Assembly (NCBI GenBank): GCA_022496185.1 | Contig: WTXG01000012.1 | Coordinates: 1 to 64,000 of the forward strand | DNA: 64,000 bases | From: Multifurca ochricompacta | Taxonomy: Eukaryota > Basidiomycota > Agaricomycetes > Russulales > Russulaceae | Direction: 5' to 3' | Shown here: positions 41,840 to 53,887 of the stretch, piece by piece | How positions within the stretch are numbered: the stretch's first letter is position 1 | Layout: each line of letters begins with the position of its first letter | The notes under the pieces: generated by a model | Databases searched by the model: none | What the model was told of the DNA's origin: nothing | The model's input: the letters and a program-made list of their open reading frames with translations, nothing else | Position numbers and translations under genes: made by a program

Positions 41840-44192
41840 ATGAGTATCAACCTTCGAAAAATTTATGTTGCTATCATCACACTCTTTTCTGCATCTGCGA
41901 CAGCACTCAGTTGCCCGGACTATACCACATATTCGCAGGTTTGCCTTCGCGAGTCTATCGTCCAAGCAAACCCGCTGACAGGGCAACCATGTTGCTTGAC
42001 CCAGAGCCCGCAAGGAAACCCATCCGCAGGCCCGCTCAGACTGCCGTTCATGAGGCCTGCGCCGGAATGCCGCACCTTCAACAGTTCAGTGGTTGAGGTG
42101 AGTACCTCACTTGGCTATTCCGGAGAGCTGATCTCGTAGGTTGACTAGAATGTGATTGGGGACATGAAAGCCCGTATGAAGGATCCAGATCTTGCTCGTT
42201 TGTTTGAGAATACGTTTCCAAACACCTTGGGTAATGATAGCTCGAGCTGGCAGTCGTTCCTCCAATCCTGAACCTGGGATTACATGCAGACACGACGATA
42301 AAGTATTTTGACCCAGAAAAAAATCTCGCCTTCATCATTACTGGGGTGAGTGATTGTGGGAAAGCTTTCTAAATGGGCCTGACCAACCATGATCTATGCA
42401 GGATATCACGTTCGCATTCTTCCCTGGTTCATCTGCCGTTCCGCTCACTCCAACACAGTGCCCAGTGGCTCCGCGACACGGCTAATCAGGTACATCCAGC
42501 GCAAGGGATTATTTGCGACTACTGAATATACAATACCTAAGCTTGCGGTGTATAAGCCTTTGCTCTCATACGATAGGAACTTGCAGGCACTTTTCAAGGC
42601 TGTCATCAACAACGAAGCACGCTACGTGTCACAATTCCCATATTGCGGCTCTTTTCAGCCACCCCCCGAAAGCGGTCTCTCGCCTTCTCACAATGACTGG
42701 GCCGATGGCGTTACTGTGAACCCGTACGTTGGTCAGGTCCGCGATCTAACACGAATTTTTTTGTATCATTTGTTTTTCTTTCACAATAGCCCGGTCAATA
42801 ATGAAGTTGTATTCGAATGCAAGGTATTTTCCGTGGCCATATAGAGTGGCCTCCAGGTCTTACAATCACAACCTAGTACGAGATCGATTCTTTATGCGGG
42901 TTTATCAAGTTATCTCGCGGGTATTTTGAGGCGACAGGGGACTCTTCGATTATTAATAACAATTGCACGCGTACTCTCCACACTGTGCTTCTTCGGATCT
43001 AACGCATTGTTCTAGGGCGTAATGCTATTGACCAGATATTCCGTGTCATCTGGGAACAATCACAGGGCTCCTTCGACGAAAAATTTAACTTTATTTCGTA
43101 TTACAACTGGACTGGTGGAATTGGCGCACTGAGCCCCGCCGTTGATAATGGGGGGAATGGTGAACCCAAAGCATATACTGGCCTAGTGGGCACACATCAT
43201 AGACCATCAGACGACCTCAGCGTGTTTGGTTGCAAACTTTCTCTTTTTGTGCTGCTATGCAAGTTGCTCACCTGTTTCACCTTAGCTTTTTTAACCCCCG
43301 CAAATGCCATGTTGAGCGTCGAACTCACCCATCTGGCCGATATGCTTGACAAGGTTGGACAGTTGAAGAATGTGAGTATGCTCGCAAGGCAGTATAGTAG
43401 CACGATATCCAAGGCGATCTGGGATACAACTGTGAGCATCGTAGCGCGTGCGTTTGGCTCTTTTCCCGCCGAATGACCCTATTCAGGTTGTGAACAATAT
43501 CTTTGCGTACGAGACCAATGGTTGAGTATTTCTTCACGATTGGGTATTTGACGTTTAAACTTGATCTTCTTCAGGTTTCGGGGGGCGATATGTTATGGAC
43601 GACGCAAATGTCCCAGTATGTATAGCCAATATTCCTAATCAGAGTCCAGTGTTGCTTATAATCCATTCACAAAGTCACTTCTTTCTCTTCCGTATCTCGA
43701 ATTTCTAAGCAGGACAGATCCTGCGTACGTCGCTACTCGGAATCTACTGCTCTCTCGCGGCAATCCGTATTTCGCCGCTGGAAAAACGTTCACCGGTATT
43801 GGGTATGTCTCGCCATTCTGATTTTGAATCACAAATTCGAAGACACTACAGTGGTCCTCATGTGAATGCTTGGCATCCATGGCCAATGTCTCAAATCTCC
43901 GCCATTTTTGGGACCGATGATGATGTCGAGATTACCAATTCGTTATATCTTTTAGCAAACGTAGGTTTTTTATGATTTGAATCTATTTCGATACTAACTC
44001 ATTTTTAAGAACACCGCAAACCTTGGTCTTATTCACGAGTCTCAAAGCATTTACGACTATAATGATTATACACGACCTTGGTTTGCTTGGGCCAATAGCT
44101 ATTTCGCGGAGATGATCCTTGATCTTGCTCAGCGTAAACCCCATATTATTTTCTCTGACGACACAGCCTACATTCCAGGTTCAGGAGTGTAA
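41840..44192 (+). CDS. GH125 exo-alpha-1,6-mannosidase-like secreted protein
   Basis: Fifteen exons join to about 530 residues, the usual length for glycoside hydrolase family 125. Exons: 41,840-42,097; 42,149-42,230; 42,290-42,345; 42,402-42,409; 42,459-42,489; 42,542-42,723; 42,790-42,823; 42,877-42,964; 43,016-43,228; 43,286-43,431; 43,487-43,520; 43,575-43,615; 43,675-43,802; 43,852-43,960; 44,010-44,192. The N-terminus (LRKIYVAIITLFSASATAL) is a signal peptide. Family sequence follows: FENTFPNTLDTTIKYF, DITAQWLRDTANQ (with a probable catalytic Asp), NNEARYVSQFPYCGSFQPPP, FLTPANAM, AGKTFTGIGGPHVNAWHPW and LIHES near the C-terminus (probable catalytic Glu). Family members trim alpha-1,6-mannose from N-glycans or mannan. 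Exon 4 is only 8 nt. The donor after exon 8 is GC, with a GT option 6 nt downstream. Confidence 0.88.
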
Positions 44193-44231
44193 TTAGTGTT
44201 AAATATTGAATAAGTTGGTTATTGGTTATTT

Positions 44232-44262
44232 ATTTACAATTTTAAATATTAAAATTGTAAAT
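44232..44262. other. AT-rich perfect hairpin between GH125 and the C2 gene
   Basis: ATTTACAATTTTAA and TTAAAATTGTAAAT form a 14-bp perfect stem with a 3-nt loop. It lies 40 bp after the GH125 stop and 48 bp before the next start codon, in an intergenic gap of only 117 bp. It could help 3'-end formation or be chance in AT-rich DNA. Confidence 0.5.
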
Positions 44263-44309
44263 TAAGCGGCATTGACTCTCGAGGTGCCCTTAAGGGTCAA
44301 GGTCTGAAC

Positions 44310-46796
44310 ATGACCACGACAGTTCACAATATCGGGACGCTCATTGTGGTCATCTTAAAGGCAGTGCGTCTTTCATGTCTCCAAAACAATTTACTATTGC
44401 TTGATTATCTCTCCACTTCAGCGTAACCTGCCCAATAAGAGACAATTCGGAAAGCAAGATCCGTACTGTGCAGTCGTGCTCAATGGCGAAACCCGCAAAA
44501 CCAAGGTCATCAAGCGTGGCGGCCAGCATCCGGAGTGGGATGAAGAAATTCGATTCACGATATACGAGGACTCTAATGCTCTCAGGGCTTCGAGCGATGG
44601 CACTCCCCCTCCTTTACCCCCCAAGGCCGGGCGCGGTCCTAAGAAGATCCAAGGGGGAGAAAAGATGGCACTTGCCTGTTTTGCAGCCGACAAGGAACCA
44701 GACCTTATTGGAGAAACCATAGTAGATCTGACTGAGGTTTTAACCAGGGGCGAAACAGACGGCACGCCTTCTATTCTTTTTGCTCAGGTGCCCGCGCTCA
44801 CACCTCTCACAGAATGGTTCACCCTGTTCAACAAGGATAAATACTCAGGGGAGGTTTATCTGGAGTTAACATTCTGGTCGAATGTACGTTGCCTCAGCTG
44901 TGCACTGACGATTTCCTAACTGTCGGCCTTGCTAGGAGCCACGCCCCGAGAAGAAAGCCACACCAAGGCTTGCAAAGGTAAACAAACAGTATGGTGGCCC
45001 AGGCGTCTTTGTCCCGTCCGAGGAATCCCATGGAAATCTCCAGCAAGGAAGTAGTAGTTTTCATGATAGCGGCCGCCGGGATTCTTTGCCTTCTTCACCC
45101 CTGCCATCCAATTCATCGATGAGACTCGATCTGTATAAACCTGACTATGAGCAAACGGTGCGAGGGCGCGCACAGAACGGTGCTTCCATGGAACGACTGG
45201 TCAATGACATGGGTGAATTAATAGTGTCGGATGCGAGAAGACGCGACACATTCCCGGTGAGAATCTATCTGTACATTTGTCTTCCCCTCCAGCTCATCCT
45301 CTGGAACCCAGCCAGTGCAATCAGGTTTTTCGACACGATCAGTATCGACCTCAGGATACTCTGTATCATCCTCGCCTTCGCAGCTTTTTCCAGTTTCGGA
45401 TGGCCCGATTATTGATGCTGCAACTCCTGGCTATGTCCACAGAGCCGTAACCCCGGTTGGACAGCGACCACATCGATATTCACTTTCAAGCAGCCAATCC
45501 CATGAGATCGCGCAGTACCAGCCCGCCTATGAGCCCAATCCCCCTTCGTCAAGATCATCATATCATCAGCCCTCTCGCCATGGGCCGCGATACAGCATGC
45601 CTGTGACATCCTCTGGATTCATATTAGTTTCATCAACATTTGAATCTGCTTCTCACTCAACGCGTCCCTTGGCTTCTTATGGTTCGGAGCCATCAGGCTT
45701 GGCCCCAACAACTGCAAACCTCACTTCACCTGGATACTCTCCTTCCCCATCTCACACACCTGTACCCGTACCTACGCGTGTGACACCAGGGCCGTCTGTT
45801 TCTCCAGTTCCCATGATTTCAACTACGTCGACTCCCGCTAGTTCATTTCTATCAGCAAGTCTATCACAGCAAACTCAACCCTTATATGTTCCTCAATCAG
45901 GATACAACCACCCCATCTCAGCACCGCCGACATCGCGTCTTCCTGTCCTACCTCTACCAACGTTTCCTAATCCTCCACAATCTGCATCATCCCTGGTTCC
46001 ACAAAGCCTCACACAGCCGGTTTCTGGCCAACCACACGAATACATGTCACCTTCTGTACTTGTACCGCACGTTTCTCCATCTCATGTGGCATCAAACCAC
46101 GTCTTGGGTTCGCGACCGCTACCCCCGCAGCCACAGCAAGTCAATCAGCGGGTTCTAGCGCCCGCTCCTCTACCTCCGAATCAAGCTTACAGTCTCTCCC
46201 CGACCGGGGCGCTTCCACTGCCGTATGGACAAAACCACGTACCTTCCCTCAATACCGACATTGGGCTTCCACCTGTCCAGCAGAATGTTCTCCCCAATCC
46301 TCTCCCCGTTCCCCCTGGACCCCCTGGACCTCTCGGACCTGGATCTCATACTCCCCCAAACTCCAAAAGTTACATTGTTCCTACGGGCCCGTCTTTTCAT
46401 TATGTACCTTCTCCATCGCCTCAACCTTCACCCTCACGGCAGTCGCCCAATCCGCGTGTATCTGATGGAATGGCTCAGCCAATTAGCTCACTGCCGCCTT
46501 CACCTGTGCCTCCCCAGCCGGGACACCCAAGATCAGTCTCTGGCAGACCGAGTCTGCCATTTCCCCCACCGCCGCTGTCGTCGATGATGACGTCTTATCA
46601 ACAGCAGCCGTTTCCTCAATTACCCATACCACCGGCTCTAGTACTCAACTCCCAGTCCCAGCAACAACACTTGGCAGCCTCGACATCTTCTGTAATCCAA
46701 GGAGGACAGTCATTCTATCCAGGACCCCCTCCACGTCCTCCTGTCCAGATCGCTAATCCGCTCCAGCCCAAGTCACACCATCAAGCTGGCCCTTAG
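44310..46796 (+). CDS. C2-domain, proline-rich protein (Inn1/Fic1-like)
   Basis: Exons: 44,310-44,363; 44,422-44,883; 44,936-45,256; 45,384-46,796; about 749 residues. The N-terminal C2 domain reads TVHNIGTLIVVILKA, then RNLPNKRQFGKQDPYCAV, GGQHPEWDEEIRF and PLTEWFTLF. This resembles Inn1 of budding yeast and Fic1 of fission yeast, C2 proteins of the cytokinetic ring with Pro-rich tails that bind SH3 partners. The tail from residue about 280 is rich in Pro, Ser and Gln, with many PxxP runs. The first intron falls inside the C2 fold, so the start at 44,310 is needed to complete it. The third intron (127 bp) is long for this locus; its limits are chosen because they keep the frame, and other splits are possible. 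Confidence 0.82.
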
Positions 46797-47029
46797 ATCT
46801 CGGTTTTCAAGCTCTGTGTTTTCCCAAGCTTTTCTCAATGACCCGTCACCCGTCTGCCCTTGAATTTGTTTTGTCGTTCAGCCATCCACGGACATCGGTC
46901 ATCATTTTCCACATTGTTAACGTATCATATCCCTCATGAGTACATGTTGTGTAGAATTGCAAGCCACCATTTCAATGTTAGGACGATTGCATCTATCCAG
47001 TCTATGAACCGTGAAATTCGCTACAACCT
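46797..47029. other. Convergent 3' intergenic region
   Basis: This is a gap between the C2 gene and the small minus-strand gene. I see nothing coding in it. Confidence 0.5.
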
Positions 47030-47557
47030 TCATTTTTTGTGCTCCTCCCTCCATTTGATAATCTGTGACTCAGTGGCAACTAGCCCGCGGCGCGCGAGGT
47101 CAATGCGTGCCTCCCGCCGTACCTCATTCTCCGTCAGGCGTTGCCTGTGTTCGTGGAAGAGCAATGCAGCATCGGCACCAGAAACAAGGCCGTAGATGGT
47201 GACTAAGAAAAATGATTAGGTAGAAGCACGTAGTATGCCGCATGTTAACTGACATATAGAGACCAGAAACCCCTTGAAGGCGAGAGTCTGGCGGCTGACC
47301 AACCCCAAAAGTGATGTGCTATAAAAGTCTCAACGGGGAAGAGCAAGGAAACTAACCGGAAAGCAGGCCAGGTACGATGCGCGAAAAGCGTTGAAGCGAG
47401 GCTGAATGATCCATATTGCACTGCGCCCTATATGAAGATGAAAATGAGAGACTAGGTAGTCAAAAGGAATGCAACATGCCATTAATCCTGCTTTCACCTG
47501 GAGTTTGTAAGCTTCGTCTACCAGCTCACGCCGACGATCACGTCCGTGTAAGCTCAT
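47030..47557 (-). CDS. Small HIG1/Rcf2-like protein
   Basis: Four exons on the minus strand (47,498-47,557; 47,357-47,427; 47,254-47,294; 47,030-47,202) join in frame with GT-AG introns to about 114 residues. The protein starts MSLHGRDRRRELVDEAYKLQ, followed by GAVQYGSFSLASTLFAHRTWPAFRRQ (in two exons), a second hydrophobic stretch TLAFKGFLVSIFTIYGLVSG, and a charged tail (HEHRQRLTENEVRREARIDL). Two short hydrophobic segments around a W-P-x-F-R-R turn recall the HIG1-type fold of respiratory supercomplex factors such as Rcf2, which act in the mitochondrial inner membrane. The family assignment is by general resemblance only. Gene structure is more secure than function. Confidence 0.6.
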
Positions 47558-50039
47558 TTCTCCATTCGATTCGGTTTAGCAACAATAATATTGATGAACG
47601 ATGAATGATGATGGTGATGATGGACAAGATGATGGCGTAACCGGGCCGTAATGAACCGGAAATAAGGGCCAATGTCGGTATCAGGTGACTCATGCTAGGC
47701 CTCCTGTAGCTGGTAGAGCCGCAGCCGCAGACTCGTCGGGCGTCGAAACATTGATAATACAAAAAATAATCGAGAAGGTGAGCGGGATGTCTTGAAGTGA
47801 CTGCGCTTGACACTACGCCCGAATCTGTGATGAAGGATTTTGACTTGGGTGAATTGATTGCAGATGTTTCTGCCGTAGATGTTAGGGGTCGAATCACGAC
47901 CTTTGAATTAGCGCCTGACATGGTTGTCGCAGTCCACAGCAGCTCACCGTGTGCAACCTACATTGAAAATAAAATCAGCCTATCAGAATAAGATCAGAGA
48001 GACGGCCCCCCGACTAATGTGTGGTGCGGAAACGGCGTGGCAGGCGTACTACAAGGCGGAGTTTAGCACCCTCGACAAGGACACGACACTCCAAAGACAA
48101 AATACCGCAGATTGACAATACATTCGACCTTCGTTGACATTAATTTTATAGCCCGCTCCGAAGAGGGGTATTGAAACCTGTAATCCGATCGACCAAAACA
48201 AGAGGTATGAGCCTCGCTGCGGAGCGATGCCTATTACTTGCAAATGTGCAGGGCTGTGTCATGGCGACAACAGTATTTTATCAGCTCCTGCTAAAGTTTT
48301 CAAGAAAGAGGTTGTAAGTCAAGTGAAGAACGGGGGCCGCGATATCTGCACATTCACATCCGTCTTCAAGGCCAAAGAGTGATATTTGCCCTCATTCGTC
48401 TCGTGAGTGGGCTGATGAATGTAAGATGTCACGCATCATTAATCAGTTCATCCGGAGATTTGGCGGAGGTTAGGCCAGGCCCCTACCGCGGAAGGGACAC
48501 GTGTTTGCACCATGTTTCATGAAGCAAGGACAGAAAGCACCTTCGTGGCGTTCCGTGAAAGGTAGTACCTCGTGGGTAAATGCATTACTAGGAGCAAGAC
48601 ATTTTGTCGTCGTGTATATAAAAAAACCCGGTTATCGCCGACATTCTGTCAGAAGACCAGGTTGCCAAGCCTAGCGCCGATTATATCGAATTGCGCTCTT
48701 TGTCAAGTTCACCTACCCGGATTAAAAAAACGAGGACATTCAACCAGCAAGTTGAATGCAATGTCCAGAAGCGTTAGAACCCTCACCTCTTTTCTTTTGG
48801 CAATGGTGCATGGATTCCGCGGCTCCGAGCTGGGATTTGAGTGGTCATGGGCGAGCGGATGTCAACATTACATATCTTCTTGAATACGTAGTTCACGAGA
48901 AAGACCGTCCGTCACATCTTGAGAGGGAGGCAGAGCCAGTGTTCCAGATCAAGCGACCGTTGGAACGTGAACTACTCTGAGACGTCGACAAGCTCTTTCT
49001 TGCATCAATGGCCGAAACCATTATTAGAGCTGACCACTCCGGCGTGTTATTCTATTTACCAAAGGAAAGGATCCACGGTAGATTCATCAGAGCGGAGTAC
49101 CCGAACTGTTTAAAGGGGGAGCTGGTCTGAGATAGGAACCTTCCGGGATGGAGGTGAGGGCGTGCTCGGTGGATTTGAGATCCCTTGTTAGGAGGTGGAC
49201 GAGACCCGAAAGAGATCCTTGAAGATGAGGACGATCTAGGGTTATACCAAAAGACAGAAATGCTGCCCCCAGCCTGGTGACTGTGCCCATGCGTGAGGCG
49301 ATAGGGAAGGAACAAACTCATTTGGTTGCTCGCGAGTTGTCTGGAGGGTCCCCGGCTCCTGGTCAACGCCCCTTTCACACTCTGGAATAAGTGCGGAAGG
49401 TCGAGAGAAGGACTATAGAAAGTGTATAACCCTGCCGAACGAGAATTGGGTAAGGGCGACCTCATTGCGAAAGTTGACGGGCACAGAGGGTGGTCCACAG
49501 TGTTGCACAGGTCGATGCTTGTGATCGCTTTTACTTTAGAACAAAATCAGACGTTGTCCCGTGAGAACACCGCGTCTCGACGTGCCCAAGTGGACGTTTC
49601 AAAGGCTTCAAAGGATTCCCTGGCCCTCGATCCCTGTAGGCTGATAGCTGATGGGAACATTCTCCTCACTTTCTGAGATTAGAGGAGTGAACCATGGGAA
49701 GCTTGGTCGTTCCTTGCACCAAAAAACGTGCCTCGTTTGGTTGTAAATCTTCCATTACTGAGTGCTGGGCGAGTAAACCGCTGACATCGGATTCAAAATT
49801 TTGGAAAAGTGAGAGTAAGTATTACGAGTCGAGTATTTTCCCCTCTCCGCCAGGTTCGTCTACTCGCGGACCGCGGCGCGCGCACACACACAATCCCAAT
49901 TGGGGGATGAACCCTGTCACCAGATCAGATTTTTTGCCGCCGCTGCCGAAGGACCCGAAAGTGTCAACTTCCAAAAATTCGAACCGACGAGCGTTGTCGT
50001 AAGGCGGGAATTCTGGTAGCGGAAGCACTGAGGTCTACA

Positions 50040-50090
50040 CGGTGTACGGTGTACGGTGACGGCGACGGTGACGGTGACGGTGACGGCGAC
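50040..50090. repeat. Tandem repeat of GGTGAC-type hexamers
   Basis: Two GGTGTAC units are followed by about seven units alternating GGTGAC and GGCGAC. It is a simple low-complexity array. Confidence 0.75.
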
Positions 50091-51578
50091 TACTGACTCG
50101 TCGGGGTTTATCTCAACTCATCTCATCAACTTGCATCCATGCGTTGCGTAAGGGACAAGGTAAGGACTAAACGGGTTGATATCCTTGTTGTTTCGTCGGC
50201 GTCAGCATCAGCAGCAAGTTGTGTACAAGTTCATTTATTTTATTTTCAGATTGGGTAATTCCTCCCTGTAGGATGCGAGCATTCCTCATAGTGCTGAAAC
50301 CCATTCATTATGATGAGCTGATCTTGAACCTGTTGAGGAAGAGCACCGTACGTGCACGTAACAATCTTGCCAGAATCACACAGGCAACTGTTGCGAAAAG
50401 CGATCGCGCCAAAGCCTCAGCATCTATCTCGTGCAGCAGAACCACATAACATAACCCTCGCAGGACCTTGCGTTTATCCCCTTGGCCTTCTAAAGGGTGT
50501 GGATATGAATGATTGTTTGCTCTTCAAATCCCCTAATTTCGTATTCATATTTGTATTCATATTCGATGAATACGCTTACTGCTTACCCATCAACCGAGTA
50601 TATCGGGGTCGGGGTGAAACTGGCTCGCGTGGCTAGAGGGGGGAGAGAGGGAGGGGGCTGATCTTGAACGCCCTTACTCGAATCAAGCGCCATCTCGCTG
50701 CGGTCTGCGGAGCTTCTAAAATAATATAGAGGCCGCCAGCCCTGGAAAAACGTAAAATGGGAAGTAGATCTTATGGTTTGTACCCTCGATGAGTGTGGGC
50801 ATGACCCTGCACTCATTTCTGTGTCTTTCAGAAATTCACCTTGAAAATGCGTTGCAGATCTGCTAAGGACCCTGGCTATGCGGGGGGGCTTGGCCTTGAT
50901 CTCTATGAATCCTTCATAGATCCTGGACCATTCAAGTGAATGTTTACACCTTATGTACCAACAGACTATTGCAGCCCTTCCCCAGCCATCAGTTGTGCCA
51001 GCCACGCTATCAACCTCTCGCAAGGTATGGTGATAATATAGAGGCTGACATCCAATTGGGCTGATATGCGCGCGGGTACGAATACACGAGGCCAGAGCTG
51101 TGATGTATTTCGAAAAACGCTGACTCTTGCAAGGTAGGAAAAGGTCGGCGTTCCTTCGGTTTGACAATCTTACAAGCCTCAATATGAGATCGTGATAGCC
51201 TGCACATCTAAAACATCTTGACCTAGTGGACCTAGTGGACGCGGGAGCCTAATGATCTTACCTTGAAAACAAGTACCGAGGCTCGTGGGATTGAGGCTGT
51301 GAATGACTCGAATTCCAAAGGCCCTCCAGCACTCCGAAGAAGCACCTCAGCTCCCTGAGCAGCTATAGTTCTGTACACCGAGATGGAGGTGTTGTAGTAT
51401 CTGCGACATGTTCTGTTTTTTTCACTGAAATCGTCATATATCTGGAAATCGCGCCTTATGAACACAGACGATGATTGAGTGGAGCTCTTTGATACATGTT
51501 AGATCGTCACTTGTTGAGTCACCCCTCTGGGGATCTAGGGATGGTCCATAGAGGATCGCCGATCAAAAACAGGTGAGT

Positions 51579-51602
51579 ACGACAAAACTTTCGTTTTGTC
51601 GT
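51579..51602. other. Short perfect hairpin
   Basis: ACGACAAAAC and GTTTTGTCGT form a 10-bp stem around the loop TTTC. There is no gene on either side to give it a role. Confidence 0.45.
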
Positions 51603-53390
51603 GCAGACCTGTCATCCGGCCTGGGCGTCAAATAGGTGAAAAGCATTTTAGCATCCACCTACGCGCCGGGGGGAAGGGGTTGTCGCATCCAGCAGGAGGG
51701 AGAAACGTATTTGGCCGTGAGCCATGGTCCTGTGTTTGATCGATCCCTTTTGATATCCGACTGGAGCCAAGCCGCCTTCTGCCGCCTGCCTGTTATGCCA
51801 TTCATTTTATGCGCGTGACTCTGGCGCTGGGCAAGGAGGGGACTAGATAGAAAGGAGAGAAAACCACAGCCTTCAAATGGTCGGTTGGTTTGCGATTAAG
51901 AAAGTTACGGAGCTTGCAATGCGACGAAAAAGGGCACGATCCAACAGGAAACCGCGAGGTCTGACAGTGCGCGCGATGTCGGCGAAGTTAAACGCGTATT
52001 CATCATGTCTATAATCAAAAATTTCAAACCGGCGGTTCCTACAAGCGGAGACAAGATCAACGACAAATGGAGGTTTAGTTCCCTCGTGGCGTACATGTCG
52101 CCCACTGGCTGGTGTGAAACGGATGTGGAGGCATTCAATCGCCGACAGCACATGAGGTGAATGCAAACGCTGGAGATGCAGTAGAGTGGGTCAAGGCCAG
52201 TGTGTACTATCACAACATGGGACATGAGACTTTGGGGCCTGCGATACTGATTGCGGCGTTGTGTCGCCGCTACTCGGCAGCGGATAGCAGTGAAATGGCG
52301 TGCAATTGGGGCGAGACCTCTTATTGATGATTATTGAGGAAGCTAGTCGCTTAGTAACAAGCGCGACGCAACGAACATGCATGGTGTCCATGAGAGAGTC
52401 AATAGTGTGTGCCATCAGGGCCGCTGCTGGATGTCAAGTGCAAGTGCGTGATTTAATTTACGCACGGACATTTATTGCTATCACCTGCAGGCTGCTAAGG
52501 CGGAAAGTGCGAGCAGAAGCTCCTGACTGTCAGGAGACTTGACTCGGGCCCCTACAAGCGAATGGCAGGCAAAATAAGCAGCTACTAACCTGGCAGAATG
52601 ACTACTGCATTGTCTGTTGGTGGAGGTAGATAGGAGAACGCACCAAACACGTAGGGCAATCGCACCACAATCTCAGACGGTCATGCGCGATCGTCGTCAT
52701 CAATGATAACAGGGAGCATGGCTTTTACGTCACAGAATTAATATCCAGTGAGGACCAGAGCAGAGCGAAGACCGGACTTGGCGCACATCTGCACCGAAGC
52801 TCGATCCCTGGTACGGGTTCCCAATGCAGTCAAGTCACCGAGGACGCCCGAAAACGCCTTTAACCTGTATAACGGCGATGGGGGCACATGAACTTTACCC
52901 GTGCCTCATTGAGTAAAGTGAACGCGGGAAAACGGACAAAAGTTACACGCGCCGAATGGGAGTGGAATGTGTCTCTTTTTCACATCCAGTAAAAGGGACG
53001 TGGTGTGAACGAGACGAGAATGCAGTGATGTGTTTTCAGTGTGTGAAGAAAAGAGAAAAAAAATTAAAACAAAACAAAACAAAAGAAATACCATAGCCAT
53101 AGCCAGCAACCTTTTGTTGTACTCCAGCTCAACTCAAGGCGAAAACATGTTACCCAACCCAACTGACAGGATAGTTCAACTAATTTAACTGACCTGACCT
53201 GACCACACTTCTTTCTTGTTGTCATTCCGCCGCGGTTGTTCAACTGGCACTCACGTGATCTCGTCCTTTTGGGCGGGCGGCCGTCCTCTTATGTCCACCC
53301 ACTCACAATCCAATCCAATCCAACACTTTCACTACTCACTACTTCGATTATCAATCCGCCTCCACCTTGACACGTCAGTTTCGTGGCTCT

Positions 53391-53887
53391 ATGTCGAAGG
53401 CAGCTGCAACAAAACCTCAATTTGTTGTAGGCACATATTTCACACTTTCGACTTACTTTCTGCTTGACTTTGTTGACAGCGTCTTCTGATAGCAGCGGGT
53501 AAGGCTGCCCCAACACCACCTGTTGGGCCGGCTCTTGGCGCTCGTGGTGTTAGGTCAATGGACTTTTGCAAAGAATTCAATGCCCGTACGGCCCATATTT
53601 CTCCGGGAGTTCCAATTCCAACAATGATCAACATTCAACCTGATCGATCTTTCACCTTCGTCACGAAAACTCCAACCGTTTCGTATTTCCTGAAAAAGGG
53701 AGCAGGCATCGAGAAGGGAACCGGCCGACCTGGCCACGAGACTGTCGGAACAGTCAGCCTGAAACACGTGTACGAGATCGCAAAGATTAAAGCTACCGAT
53801 GAACATCTAAAGCATCTACGGCTTGAGGCGATTGCGAGTACTATCATCGGTTCAGCGCGTACGCTAGGCCTGGAGGTGGTGCCGTGA
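53391..53887 (+). CDS. MRPL11: Mitochondrial ribosomal protein uL11m
   Basis: Two exons (53,391-53,426; 53,480-53,887) give 147 residues, normal for L11. The N-terminal domain has the family signature for stalk and rRNA binding (AAGKAAPTPPVGPALGARGV, then MDFCKEFNART). The C-terminal domain has SFTFVTKTPTVSYFLKK and ends in ASTIIGSARTLGLEV. The short N-terminus MSKAAATKPQFV comes from a separate exon joined by a 53-bp intron (GTAGGC...GACAG). The lack of a cytosolic L12/uL11-type sequence and the bacterial-like signature point to the mitochondrial form, where L11 sits at the GTPase centre of the large subunit. There is no clear neighbour link. Confidence 0.92.

Larger units (their letters stand above)
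47558..53390. other. Long stretch without a recognisable gene
   Basis: About 5.8 kb contains only short ORFs in all frames, none with a family motif I know and none that join across plausible introns into a convincing protein. It is not visibly made of the retroelements seen further left. It holds a GGTGAC-type tandem repeat (50,040-50,090) and a short perfect hairpin (51,579-51,602). Long promoters, non-coding RNA genes or very decayed genes cannot be excluded. Confidence 0.5.

Noticed and set aside
47538..47921. Minus-strand ORF upstream of the HIG1-like gene, as its first exon
   Set aside because: The gene already has a good start at 47,557, and the upstream frame does not join it in phase with a convincing donor.
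49052..49498. Minus-strand ORF of 148 codons
   Set aside because: Low-complexity, no recognisable motif, no supporting introns or neighbours.
50583..51182. Minus-strand ORF of 199 codons
   Set aside because: It is the longest ORF in the gene-poor stretch, but composition looks random and no domain is visible.
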